Source: Candidatus Omnitrophota bacterium | GTDB taxonomy: Bacteria > Hinthialibacterota > Hinthialibacteria > Hinthialibacterales > Hinthialibacteraceae | DNA length: 64,000 nt | Reading direction: 5' to 3' | Assembly (NCBI GenBank): GCA_040755155.1 | Contig: JBFMBP010000134.1 | Coordinates: 52,771 to 116,770 of the forward strand | Shown: piece by piece, positions 52,511 through 60,765 of the stretch | Layout: each line of letters starts with the position of its first letter | Numbering within the stretch: position 1 is the stretch's first letter | Program-made: the position numbers and the translations under genes | Notes under the pieces: model-generated | What the model was told of the DNA's origin: nothing | The model's input: only the letters and a program-made list of their open reading frames with translations | Databases searched by the model: none

Positions 52511-53857
52511 TTAAAATATCCACGGTTCCCGCATGGCGCGCGAACGCAGCCGGTTGGCTTCGTCGTCGTTTATGAATTCTTCCTTGACCGGATCGTATTT
52601 CATGGTTCGCTTCAGCCACATGCAGATATTGGCGGCGTGGACTGTTGTCATAGATCGATGCATCACTTCCGGATTCGCGACGGTCTGGCGGCGCGATTTA
52701 ATGCAATCCAGCAAATTACGCCAATGGTTCATCGGGCGCATCGTCCGTTCCATATAATCCTTGACGATTTTATCGAAATCGGCCAGCAAGGCGGGCGATG
52801 AGACATCCGGTTGTTTGTAGCCGTCTCCCGTCGTCGCCCAGCCTTCGTCGCCTTCGTAGCGCACGGCGCAGGAGCCGTGGAAATATTTGTTATCCATATC
52901 GCGATGCAGGATCATCTCGATGCCGTTGGCGAATTTCGTCACCATGCCGTCGCCGGTGGGGTTGTCTACATAACTGTATTCGATGGCGGAGGTGTTCGCC
53001 GCGCCCATAGCCACTTGGCATTGAGCGAAGGTATGCGCGCCCCATTCGCCGATGCAGCTGGTATGGAAATCGTAGTAGCCGCGCCAGCCGCCGCTGCAAT
53101 AATTTGGGTGGTAAGGCCGCCAGGGGCAAGGTCCCAGCCATGCGTCCCAGTCCACCTCTTCCTTTGGAGGTTGGGGGACGCCTTCCCGCCAATCGAAACT
53201 CATTTCCGCCGCGTCCCAAGGGGCGATGTGCGCGCGTACGGTGTGAATCTTGCCTAGCCGTCCCAGGCGCAGCAATTCGTTAATGAAAGTGAATTGGTCT
53301 TCGCTGAGCCGTTGGGTGCCCGTTTGATAGACGCGCCCGTAACGTTTGGCGGTTTCCACCACCGCCTGGCCTTCCGCGATCGTCATGCTCGACGGCTTTT
53401 CCGAGTAGACGTCTTTGCCTGCCCGCATCGCCATGACGGAGGCCAATGCGTGCCAGCGGTCGCCCGTCGTAATCAAAACGGCGTCGATATCCGTCCGTTC
53501 GGCCAGAAATACGCGAATGTCGCTGTAGGAAGCGCAATCGCTGTTGTCGTAGCGGCTGTCGACGATCTGTTTGATTTTTTCGCGCCGCGCTTTTTGCGGA
53601 TCGCAAAGCGCAACGCATTGAACGTCCTTTTCTTGCATCAACATGCGCAAGTCGAATTCTCCCCGGCCGCCGATGCCGATGCCGCCCAACACAATGCGCT
53701 CGCTAGGCGGGACTGCGCCATCCTTGCCCAGGACGGACGCGGGAATGACGGTGGGCGCCATCAAGATCGCCCCGGCTTGCGCGGTGGTTTTAAAAAACTG
53801 GCGCCGGTTCGGTTTCGTTGAGGGCGAATGCTTCATAGTTTTCTTCGATTCGATCAT
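52511..53857 (-). CDS. Tat-exported Gfo/Idh/MocA oxidoreductase, copy 3
   Basis: The 448-residue protein has a Tat signal (NRRQFFKTTAQAGAILM) and the Rossmann start GGIGIGGRGEFDLRML, with CDPQKARR and VYSEKPSSM (the catalytic-region lysine). The C-terminal MocA domain has WLGPCPWRPYHPNYCSGGW, close to the other two copies. Substrate unknown. ATG 53857 has GGAGG 7 nt upstream. A HEAT protein follows in the same unit. Confidence 0.9.
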   Translation of the reverse strand: MIESKKTMKHSPSTKPNRRQFFKTTAQAGAILMAPTVIPASVLGKDGAVPPSERIVLGGIGIGGRGEFDLRMLMQEKDVQCVALCDPQKARREKIKQIVDSRYDNSDCASYSDIRVFLAERTDIDAVLITTGDRWHALASVMAMRAGKDVYSEKPSSMTIAEGQAVVETAKRYGRVYQTGTQRLSEDQFTFINELLRLGRLGKIHTVRAHIAPWDAAEMSFDWREGVPQPPKEEVDWDAWLGPCPWRPYHPNYCSGGWRGYYDFHTSCIGEWGAHTFAQCQVAMGAANTSAIEYSYVDNPTGDGMVTKFANGIEMILHRDMDNKYFHGSCAVRYEGDEGWATTGDGYKQPDVSSPALLADFDKIVKDYMERTMRPMNHWRNLLDCIKSRRQTVANPEVMHRSMTTVHAANICMWLKRTMKYDPVKEEFINDDEANRLRSRAMREPWIF

Positions 53858-54151
53858 TGTGCTGCCTCCATAAAATAATGGCTTTCGGGCGCATATACGT
53901 AAAACCGAAATATCTCCCGTAGAAATGAAAAAGTTCTCCCATTTCATTGAGATTTAGATGATTCTCTCATAAACGATTGCTCTTCGTCAACCATGAATAG
54001 CCATCAAACGCCATGAATGACAATATTTATTCATGCGATTTAATCATGAATAATTTATTATTGGCAGCAGAAGCGTATGGCAACTCGCCCTAGTCTTGAG
54101 AATCGCGCCTTTCCCCTAGGCTGGCGAATGGAATAACGCTAATAGTCCTTT

Positions 54152-55516
54152 ATGCTTTTTCGAAATAGGACTTTACGCGAAGGAGAATCCTCTTTTTTCA
54201 TGAAGAACCCTAACTTCGCTTCTCCCGCCGATTATATCCAGGAAGCCTCCCGATTAGCCGCGTTGGATGCGTCTGCCGCTGGTTGCCTCCTGGAGCAGGC
54301 GGTCGAACGCTTCCCGCAATCCGCCGATCTTCTCGCCCATTTAGGATTTTATTATTACAAAACCGGACGTTATAGCCGCGCTATCGGCGCATTCCAACGC
54401 TTCTCCGCATTGGCTCTTCCCGACGCCGGAATTTGCGCCCTAATGGCGGAAATGGCGCAAGCCCGCCGCGATTCCGAAACAGCGCTCCTTTGGCTGCAAC
54501 GCCAAAAGGACATGGAAGGTTTCTCGCCAACGCTTTCCCGGATAATCTCTCGCGTCCGGAGGCGTATTATTCTACAAAAAAACATCCGTCCGCTTTGGGG
54601 ATTTCTTTTGCACCCATTGATTCTCTTGTATAAATGGATTCTGACTTGGTTGAATTGGCTGGGGCTTTGGTTTTGGGATGAGATGAATAAGAAGGAAGGA
54701 CAGCCTTTTCAATTAAGCCGCTTTATCCGTTTCCTCATGCGCTTCGATCCATTGTTTTGGCGGGAAAGTTACGCCTATCATAAAACTCGAGAGGCAATTC
54801 TCGCCTCCAACACCCTCGCTTTCGGCGCTCCCCGCCGACTTCTCGACATTGGAACGGGCAAAAATCTTCTCCCCCTCTATTGGGCATCTCAAGGCTGCGA
54901 TGTTACGATCATGGACGGCTCTTTTTACGGTTTCTCTCTTCTGCGCCATAGCCGTAATTTCATGAACAGGCGAGCCTTTTCTTACTCCGCCGAATTCGCA
55001 ATGGGAGACGCTCGCCGCCTTCCCTTCGCCGACAACGTCTTCGACGGCGTTTCCGCTCTCTGCGTCATCGAGCATATCCCCGCCGACGGCGACGCCGAAT
55101 GTATGCGCGAGATATTCCGCGTTCTCCGTCCTGGAGGACGCGCCATTGTCACGGTGGAAACATCCGCCGCCTTCAGCGAACAATGGATGGAAGTACCATA
55201 CGAAATCGGCTACCAGGCGCAGGGCGCGTCGCCAACCAAGACGGATTGGGAAGAGGTCTTCTGCCGCAACTATTCCCCCGCCGAAATGATGAACCGTCTT
55301 GCCGCCGCCGCTCCCTGGCGCGTTGTGGAAATTGCATATTATGACGATGGCGTATTCCCCATCCGCCGATGGCTCGATCCTTTCCGCAGTTCCTGGCGCG
55401 CCGCGTTCCTGCGGCCTTTGCAGCCGCTCCTATCTGCGACGTTTTACCGCAACAAATCCAACGAAAACCTTACTCCCTCCAGTATCGGTTGTCTTATCCT
55501 CGAAAAACCGCTTTAG
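54152..55516 (+). CDS. TPR-like N-terminus fused to class I SAM methyltransferase
   Basis: The 454-residue protein begins with TPR-like helices (about 30-140: LLAHLGFYYYKTGRYSRAIGAFQRF). An amphipathic/hydrophobic stretch follows (GFLLHPLILLYKWILTWLNWLGL), then a methyltransferase domain (about 225-390). SAM-binding motif I is RLLDIGTGKNLLPLYWA, and LPFADNVFDGVSALCVIEHI is motif IV/V. The substrate is unknown; the hydrophobic stretch suggests membrane association. ATG 54152 and ATG 54200 are both possible; neither has an ideal ribosome site. Confidence 0.8.
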   Translation: MLFRNRTLREGESSFFMKNPNFASPADYIQEASRLAALDASAAGCLLEQAVERFPQSADLLAHLGFYYYKTGRYSRAIGAFQRFSALALPDAGICALMAEMAQARRDSETALLWLQRQKDMEGFSPTLSRIISRVRRRIILQKNIRPLWGFLLHPLILLYKWILTWLNWLGLWFWDEMNKKEGQPFQLSRFIRFLMRFDPLFWRESYAYHKTREAILASNTLAFGAPRRLLDIGTGKNLLPLYWASQGCDVTIMDGSFYGFSLLRHSRNFMNRRAFSYSAEFAMGDARRLPFADNVFDGVSALCVIEHIPADGDAECMREIFRVLRPGGRAIVTVETSAAFSEQWMEVPYEIGYQAQGASPTKTDWEEVFCRNYSPAEMMNRLAAAAPWRVVEIAYYDDGVFPIRRWLDPFRSSWRAAFLRPLQPLLSATFYRNKSNENLTPSSIGCLILEKPL

Positions 55517-55556
55517 AAAGCGAAGCACGAGGTATAAAAAGACTTGCTTTCGAAAT

Positions 55557-55580
55557 AATTGCCAACTATAGTTGGCAATT
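55557..55580 (+). promoter_or_regulatory. Perfect 24-bp palindromic operator overlapping the TA promoter
   Basis: The half-site AATTGCCAACTA is followed exactly by its reverse complement. The TTGGCA at 55572-55577 inside the palindrome is a near-consensus -35; TATAAT at 55595-55600 follows after 17 bp. Bound repressor would block the -35. Confidence 0.85.
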
Positions 55581-55600
55581 GTTGTGGCAATTGTTATAAT
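55572..55600 (+). promoter_or_regulatory. Sigma-70 promoter of the toxin-antitoxin pair
   Basis: TTGGCA, a 17-bp spacer and a perfect TATAAT; start of transcription expected near 55607, about 25 nt before toxin ATG 55632. Confidence 0.8.
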
Positions 55601-55631
55601 GATAGGGGTGAATGCAAAAGTGCCTGGAGTC

Positions 55632-55988
55632 ATGCAACCTAAAAGAGTAATTTTTTACAAAGAAGAAAACGGAAAAGTTCCTGTTAAAGATTGGCTGTAT
55701 AGCATTAAAGATACTAAATCCAGACGGCGCATATTTTGCCGGTTGCATCGCGTAGAGCAAGGGAATTATGGAGATTGCAAAGGGCTGGCGGGATGCGAAG
55801 GTTTATTGGAACTCCGCTTTGATATTGGGCCGGGATATCGCATATATTTTGCAGAAGATGGGAGTACAGTCGTAGTTCTTCTCGTCGGCGGCGGCAAGAA
55901 AACGCAGAAAAAAGATATAATCCGCGCCGCCGAGTATTGGAACGATTACCTGGAGAACAAAAGACATGAAGCAATACCCAACGCTTGA
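55632..55988 (+). CDS. RelE/ParE-superfamily toxin (addiction-module killer type)
   Basis: The 118-residue protein contains the motifs GLLELRFDIGPGYRIYF and VVVLLVGGGKKTQKKDI of the addiction-module killer group (HI1419-like), related to RelE RNases. ATG 55632 is preferred; earlier in-frame starts would lie over the promoter region. The antitoxin gene overlaps its 3' end by 23 bp. The module has its own operator and promoter, so it is likely autoregulated. Confidence 0.85.
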   Translation: MQPKRVIFYKEENGKVPVKDWLYSIKDTKSRRRIFCRLHRVEQGNYGDCKGLAGCEGLLELRFDIGPGYRIYFAEDGSTVVVLLVGGGKKTQKKDIIRAAEYWNDYLENKRHEAIPNA

Positions 55989-56283
55989 CGAAATCGAAAC
56001 GCAATACTTTCTGGATCATCCGGAAGAGATTGAGCCATACTTGTCGGAGATATTCGACGAGTACGCCTTAGATGAGAATTCAGCCGCTTTATTGGCTTCC
56101 TTGCGCGTTATTGCCCGAGTTAAAGGCATCTCCACCCTATCTGACGAAATTGGAATGAGCAGGCAGGGCTTGCAAAAAGCGCTGTCTGAAAAAGGCAATC
56201 CCCGCCTTGATAATATCAATTCCATCATGCGCGCTTTAGGCTATCGTCTTGCCCCGCGAAAACTGGAAGCGACAGGCGTGTAA
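55966..56283 (+). CDS. HTH antitoxin of the RelE-type pair (HI1420-like)
   Basis: The 105-residue protein has an N-terminal segment that probably clamps the toxin (YFLDHPEEIEPYLSEIFDEY) and an XRE-like HTH (LSDEIGMSRQGLQKALSEKGNPRLDNINSIM-type region). The pattern matches the probable addiction-module antidote family. It would bind the palindrome at 55557-55580. The gene overlaps the toxin gene by 23 bp. Confidence 0.85.
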   Translation: MKQYPTLDEIETQYFLDHPEEIEPYLSEIFDEYALDENSAALLASLRVIARVKGISTLSDEIGMSRQGLQKALSEKGNPRLDNINSIMRALGYRLAPRKLEATGV

Positions 56284-56323
56284 TAATCATTGGAGCCAAA
56301 CATTTGGCATTGAATGCGCCGTT

Positions 56324-56974
56324 TTAGAAAAACGTATTCTCGTATTTTCCGAACGAGACGTTGTAATCGCGGTCCGATTGCCCTGTCAGTTTATAGGACA
56401 CCCAAATGTCCCCGTTGGAGACGAGACCGTTGGACGAGATATAGGGGATCGATCCTCCTTGAGAGATCAACCATGCTACATCGCTATAATCCCCGTCCGT
56501 CCCAGCGGCGATGACGCACCAATACGCCCCCAAACTGCCGTTCGGGCAATGGCTGGTGCCAAAGGTGTAAAAAATCCCCTTGGCGAAGGGATCGGTTGGA
56601 ATCGAGGTGATATAGGATACCGGCGTCGTTAATTGGGCGTAGATGCGCCCGTCGTTGTTGGGATCGTAGCAAGACAATCCAATTTGACTGCATAACTTGC
56701 CCCAGCGGGAAGGTCCCCACGGCGTCAAGACGCAGTCTTGCGCTCTGCCGGTTCCTTGAGCGCCTTCGTCGTTTCCATCAACCATCCACAAGTTGACATC
56801 CAGTTTTCTCACCATATTTTGGTTATAGAGCATCTTGACGTCGGAGTAGGAGCGAGCCAGTTTCGCCCGTATTTGGGCGTTCAAGAAATTGGGAACGGCG
56901 ATCGCGGCCAGAATACCGATAATCGCCACAACGATGAGCAATTCGATCAAAGTAAATCCGCACGTTCTCTTCAT
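56324..56974 (-). CDS. Type II secretion/type IV pilus pseudopilin
   Basis: The 216-residue protein has the prepilin signal MKRTCG/FTLIELLIVVAII followed by the hydrophobic helix ILAAIAVPNFLNAQ; the prepilin peptidase cuts after the glycine. The C-terminal domain (about 50-216) is DUF1559/GspG-like with Cys, Gly and Asn-rich loops. The gene is isolated from secretion-machinery genes, as is common for minor or stray pseudopilins in this type of genome. Confidence 0.88.
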   Translation of the reverse strand: MKRTCGFTLIELLIVVAIIGILAAIAVPNFLNAQIRAKLARSYSDVKMLYNQNMVRKLDVNLWMVDGNDEGAQGTGRAQDCVLTPWGPSRWGKLCSQIGLSCYDPNNDGRIYAQLTTPVSYITSIPTDPFAKGIFYTFGTSHCPNGSLGAYWCVIAAGTDGDYSDVAWLISQGGSIPYISSNGLVSNGDIWVSYKLTGQSDRDYNVSFGKYENTFF

Positions 56975-57171
56975 CTTTAACGCCTTTCAAAAAAAAGAAT
57001 TTTTCCCTTATCATTATATATCTTAGATCGTCATGAAAGCAGGTTAATAACAAATATAGTATAACCATTCACACCAAGAAATCATGATTTTCCTGGAAGA
57101 ACTAGGGTGTTGTCAATGCGAGTTAAATCCTCATAGGATTGATGGATTCGTTAATTATCGTCGAATGATAA

Positions 57172-57208
57172 ATAAAAAAAACGGGGGACGAATTTACTGT
57201 CCCCCGTC
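57172..57208 (-). terminator. Terminator after the CBM9-like gene
   Basis: On the minus strand ACGGGGGAC and GTCCCCCGT form a stem followed by TTTTTTTA. Confidence 0.85.
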
Positions 57209-57254
57209 GATCGGTTGGATTTCTAGTATTAAGAGAACATCTTAGATCATGGCT

Positions 57255-58310
57255 TCAATTCAGCATCCAGTTCTCAACGCTAGTTCCAGCGGCGAAGCGC
57301 AAGATTCCCCGGGGATAGGTTCTAAAACCGCCGCCCACGACGTTATTCCACGTAACCAAACTCGCACCGTGCCCCGCCGTATAGCCGTCAGTGTAGCCGG
57401 TGATATTGATAAGCCATTCGTCACCCGGCTTTACCCAATGGCCGTCGGCGTCTTTTTCTAAGACGCAGTTGATCGCCGCCGGAGCGATGGCGGTAATATC
57501 GCCGGCGCCCATAAGGCTGGTCAGATTCAATTGGCTGAAGGGAACAGCGATTTCCAGGACAGGAGTCGCGACGACTTGTCCTTCTTTCGCCCCGGCGATT
57601 TCATGGGGCAGCGCAGCCAATTTCATCGGTTTTGCGCCCAAGCTTTGCGCATACGCCGCATCGAAGATGGGCATCCAGTTTCCACCTAATCCTGCGGGGA
57701 CGCCCGTGTAGAAAAACGGCGGCCCTTCATCTTTATCGCGTACGCCAAAGTTGCCGACTTCCCATACTTTATCTCCTTCCCGGTCTTCAATGAGCGGGAA
57801 ATAGCAAAGTTGATAAGAAGGTTCGCCCCCGCCATTCGTCGCTTCCGTATAAGCGGGCGGATTGCTGTTATACCCGTCCCCGTCCTTCCAATTCGGTTCT
57901 AAGAAAAACTCGAAGTCGACGCAGGTTCCTACTCCCCATCCCGCATAGCCCGTATCGTCCGCCGCTAAAGCCGTAACGATATCGCCCGCATACGTCCATC
58001 CGTTGGGCGTCAAATAATAAAAATCAGCCGTCATGAGAATATACAGATAATCCTCATCCCATAACGCCCGCCATTGGTAGTTGACGTCGACTTTCTGCCC
58101 CTGATACGCTGCCCCTACCGCTCCATTCCTCAATCCAAAAAATTCGCCGGTCCACTCCGATCCCGCCCACCCCGCATCCGTATAATTTCCATCGATGACG
58201 GGTGGAGTTCCTTTCACTTTGTTCGCCGTATATTCGCGAACCGCATCATCCCCCACAACCGGGATGGCCATGATGAACAAAACCAAAGCTAGACTTGCGC
58301 AACGCCTCAT
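57255..58310 (-). CDS. Secreted CBM9-like (DOMON) domain protein
   Basis: The 351-residue protein has a signal peptide (about 1-20) and a single large beta-sandwich beginning PVIDGNYTDAGWAGSEWTGEFF, the usual opening of CBM9/DOMON-type domains, with DEDYLYILMTADF next. Such domains bind carbohydrate or haem at the surface; no enzyme domain is attached. The ligand is unknown. GGGAGGATT precedes the ATG. Confidence 0.8.
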   Translation of the reverse strand: MRRCASLALVLFIMAIPVVGDDAVREYTANKVKGTPPVIDGNYTDAGWAGSEWTGEFFGLRNGAVGAAYQGQKVDVNYQWRALWDEDYLYILMTADFYYLTPNGWTYAGDIVTALAADDTGYAGWGVGTCVDFEFFLEPNWKDGDGYNSNPPAYTEATNGGGEPSYQLCYFPLIEDREGDKVWEVGNFGVRDKDEGPPFFYTGVPAGLGGNWMPIFDAAYAQSLGAKPMKLAALPHEIAGAKEGQVVATPVLEIAVPFSQLNLTSLMGAGDITAIAPAAINCVLEKDADGHWVKPGDEWLINITGYTDGYTAGHGASLVTWNNVVGGGFRTYPRGILRFAAGTSVENWMLN

Positions 58311-58585
58311 TTTTTAATCCTCCCTAAAAGTATAGAATCGAAAAACCAATCCATAAAAACAAAATGCGAATAGGGATATCAAGAAGAGAATCGATTTTAT
58401 TTTTATTTTTTTTCATTCTGCTTCTTTACCGCAAAGGAATTCCTCTCTATACCCCCTTCGTGTTTAATATTCAATAAAAGCCGATTTTTAGAACCGATAA
58501 CGAAAATGGGTTGCTTTCGCCCATTTTTTTATATATTTATTCCATAGAGGATCGAAAGAACCGGCGGTAAAGGAAAATCGAATCG

Positions 58586-59332
58586 ATGCGGGAACCATTG
58601 GCGGCGAAGCCGAAATTATCCATCATCATCCCCATTTACAATGAGGAATTGCTGCTTCCCGAAGTACTTCGGCTTGTCCGCGCCGTTCCTTGGGAGGATA
58701 AGGAGATTATTCTCGTCAACGATTGTTCTACCGACCGCACGGAAGCGATTCTGGAAGCGGAAAAAGAGCGTCCGGATACGATTGTACTGACGCATAAAAT
58801 TAATCAAGGCAAAGGCGCCGCTATCCGCACCGGCTTGCGATACTTCACGGGGGATATCGTCATAATCCAGGACGCCGATATGGAATACGATCCCGCCGAA
58901 ATCGTCCGCGTCGTCGAGCCGATCGCTCGCGGCGAAGCGCTCGTCTGTTATGGTTCGCGCTTCCTCGGCGTCGTGAAGAACATGCGCCTGGCCAATCGCG
59001 CCGCCAATTGGATGCTGGCCAAACTCGTATCCCTTCTCTTTTGGCGTCGCATTACGGACGAGGCTACGGCCTACAAAGCCTTCCACCGCTCCATCATCGA
59101 GCGAATCCCTTTGGAATGCCACGGCTTCGAATTTTGCCCTGAAATTACAAGTAAGGTCCTCAAAATCGGTTGCGAGATCAAGGAAGTCCCTGTTACTTTC
59201 AAAGCGCGCACCTTCGCCGAAGGCAAAAAGATCGGCTGGCCCGATTTTATCGTCGCCGTCTGGACGATCGTCAAAGTCCGCTTTTTTTGGAGCCGTAAAA
59301 AAGCTGCTCCGCCTGTGGAAATGAAAGGTTAG
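58586..59332 (+). CDS. GT2 glycosyltransferase (dolichyl/polyprenyl-phosphate mannose synthase-like)
   Basis: The 248-residue protein has the GT-A fold signature SIIIPIYNEELLLPEVL, ILVNDCSTDRTEAIL, and QDADMEYDP (the DXD metal site). It has no membrane helices at the C-terminus. Members transfer a sugar from GDP- or UDP-sugar to a lipid phosphate. It is followed after 12 bp by an FAD oxidoreductase and then a radical SAM gene. Confidence 0.9.
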   Translation: MREPLAAKPKLSIIIPIYNEELLLPEVLRLVRAVPWEDKEIILVNDCSTDRTEAILEAEKERPDTIVLTHKINQGKGAAIRTGLRYFTGDIVIIQDADMEYDPAEIVRVVEPIARGEALVCYGSRFLGVVKNMRLANRAANWMLAKLVSLLFWRRITDEATAYKAFHRSIIERIPLECHGFEFCPEITSKVLKIGCEIKEVPVTFKARTFAEGKKIGWPDFIVAVWTIVKVRFFWSRKKAAPPVEMKG

Positions 59333-59344
59333 CATAAGTATAAC

Positions 59345-60748
59345 ATGAAGCCCCAAATCGTGATTTTAGGAGCGGGCGTTACCGGTCTGGCGGCGGCGTG
59401 GAAGCTCCTGAAATCCTCGGATCGATACGATATAACGCTCGTCGAACGGGACGCCGTCCCCGGCGGCATGGCCAAAACCCTATCCTGGAATGGCCTATCT
59501 CTCGATCTCGGCCCCCATCGCTTCCATACCGAAATTCCCGAAATCCAGGAATTTATGCGCGGCTTCTGCTTGAAGCGGCTTGTCCGCGTCAAACGCTTCA
59601 GCCGCATGTTTCTCAATGGATGCTACATCCCCTATCCCATCAGCCCTTGGCCAACGCTGCGGGCGTTGGGAATGCGGTCGGCGGCAGCTCTCGCCTTATC
59701 CGCCTTGTCCGTTCTTTTCCGCCAACCAGCCCGTCCGGCGGAGACTTACGAAGAATACGTCAAAGGCTATTACGGCGATGGTTTATACCTCCGCATCTTC
59801 GAACCCTTCGCCATCAAAGTTTGGGGGCTTCATCCTTCCCGCATCGCCGCCGAAACCGCCCGCGTCCGGCTGCGGGGAGACAACATCTGGCGCTCCTTGA
59901 TAGACGGCTTTTTGTCCAAACAAGAAACCTATGTCGCCGAGTTTCTCTATCCGCCCGGCGGCATCGGCGAAATCGCCCGCAAATTCGCCGAGGAGGTCGA
60001 AGCGGCGGGAGGGAAGTTTCTTTACCAACGCGAGGCCGTCTCGCTCCGCGTTCATGAGGGGCGCATCGAAAGCGTCGAATTGAAAGGCTCGGGCGGTTCG
60101 GATTGCCTGCCCTGCGATGTTCTCATCAATACGATTCCCCTTCCCGATATGATTCGTCTGCTTACGCCTTCCGTTCCCGCTGAAATCGCAGGCGCGTCGG
60201 ACGAACTCCATTTCCGGGGCGTGGTATTGCTTTATTTGCTGTATAAAAACGACCTCGTCCTGTCCGACACTTGGCTTTATTATCCGGAAATGGCCGTTCC
60301 CTTTACCCGCATCAGCGTCCCCGGCAATTTCGATTCCGAACCTTCCCGGCGGGCGAAGAATTGTTTATGCCTTGAATTTTGCTGCGAGGCTGGCGACCAA
60401 ACTTGGAACTCCGATCACGCCGATTTGGCGGATAAGGCTAACGCCGTTCTCGCCTCTTCCGGTTTAGTGCAATCCAAACCCATTGATTCCCTCGCCCTGC
60501 ACCTGCGCGAGGGATATCCTGTTTATCATGCGGGGTACGAGAAGCCGTTGCGCCGCGTCCTAGCTCATTTGCGCGCGATGGGCAATGTTCTTACCGCCGG
60601 ACGCCAGGGGCTTTTCCGTCACAACAACATCGATCAGTCGATCCAAATGGGACTCTTGGCCGCCGAGGAAATCATGGCGCAGGCATCCGATTTTTCCCAT
60701 TGGTACGATTCCGTTTCCCGATTCAACGACTACCGCATCGTGGATTGA
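59345..60748 (+). CDS. FAD-dependent oxidoreductase (protoporphyrinogen oxidase/UDP-galactopyranose mutase-like)
   Basis: The 467-residue protein begins with the dinucleotide-binding motif IVILGAGVTGLAAAWKL and ERDAVPGGMAKTL, and ends with TAGRQGLFRHNNIDQSIQMG, the C-terminal FAD motif. The overall pattern (LDLGPHRFHTEIPE) matches amine-oxidase-like FAD proteins often found with GT2 genes. Its substrate is probably a lipid-linked sugar or an isoprenoid. It lies 12 bp after the GT2 gene. Confidence 0.85.
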   Translation: MKPQIVILGAGVTGLAAAWKLLKSSDRYDITLVERDAVPGGMAKTLSWNGLSLDLGPHRFHTEIPEIQEFMRGFCLKRLVRVKRFSRMFLNGCYIPYPISPWPTLRALGMRSAAALALSALSVLFRQPARPAETYEEYVKGYYGDGLYLRIFEPFAIKVWGLHPSRIAAETARVRLRGDNIWRSLIDGFLSKQETYVAEFLYPPGGIGEIARKFAEEVEAAGGKFLYQREAVSLRVHEGRIESVELKGSGGSDCLPCDVLINTIPLPDMIRLLTPSVPAEIAGASDELHFRGVVLLYLLYKNDLVLSDTWLYYPEMAVPFTRISVPGNFDSEPSRRAKNCLCLEFCCEAGDQTWNSDHADLADKANAVLASSGLVQSKPIDSLALHLREGYPVYHAGYEKPLRRVLAHLRAMGNVLTAGRQGLFRHNNIDQSIQMGLLAAEEIMAQASDFSHWYDSVSRFNDYRIVD

Positions 60749-60765
60749 AGGCAGGTTATTGCGAC

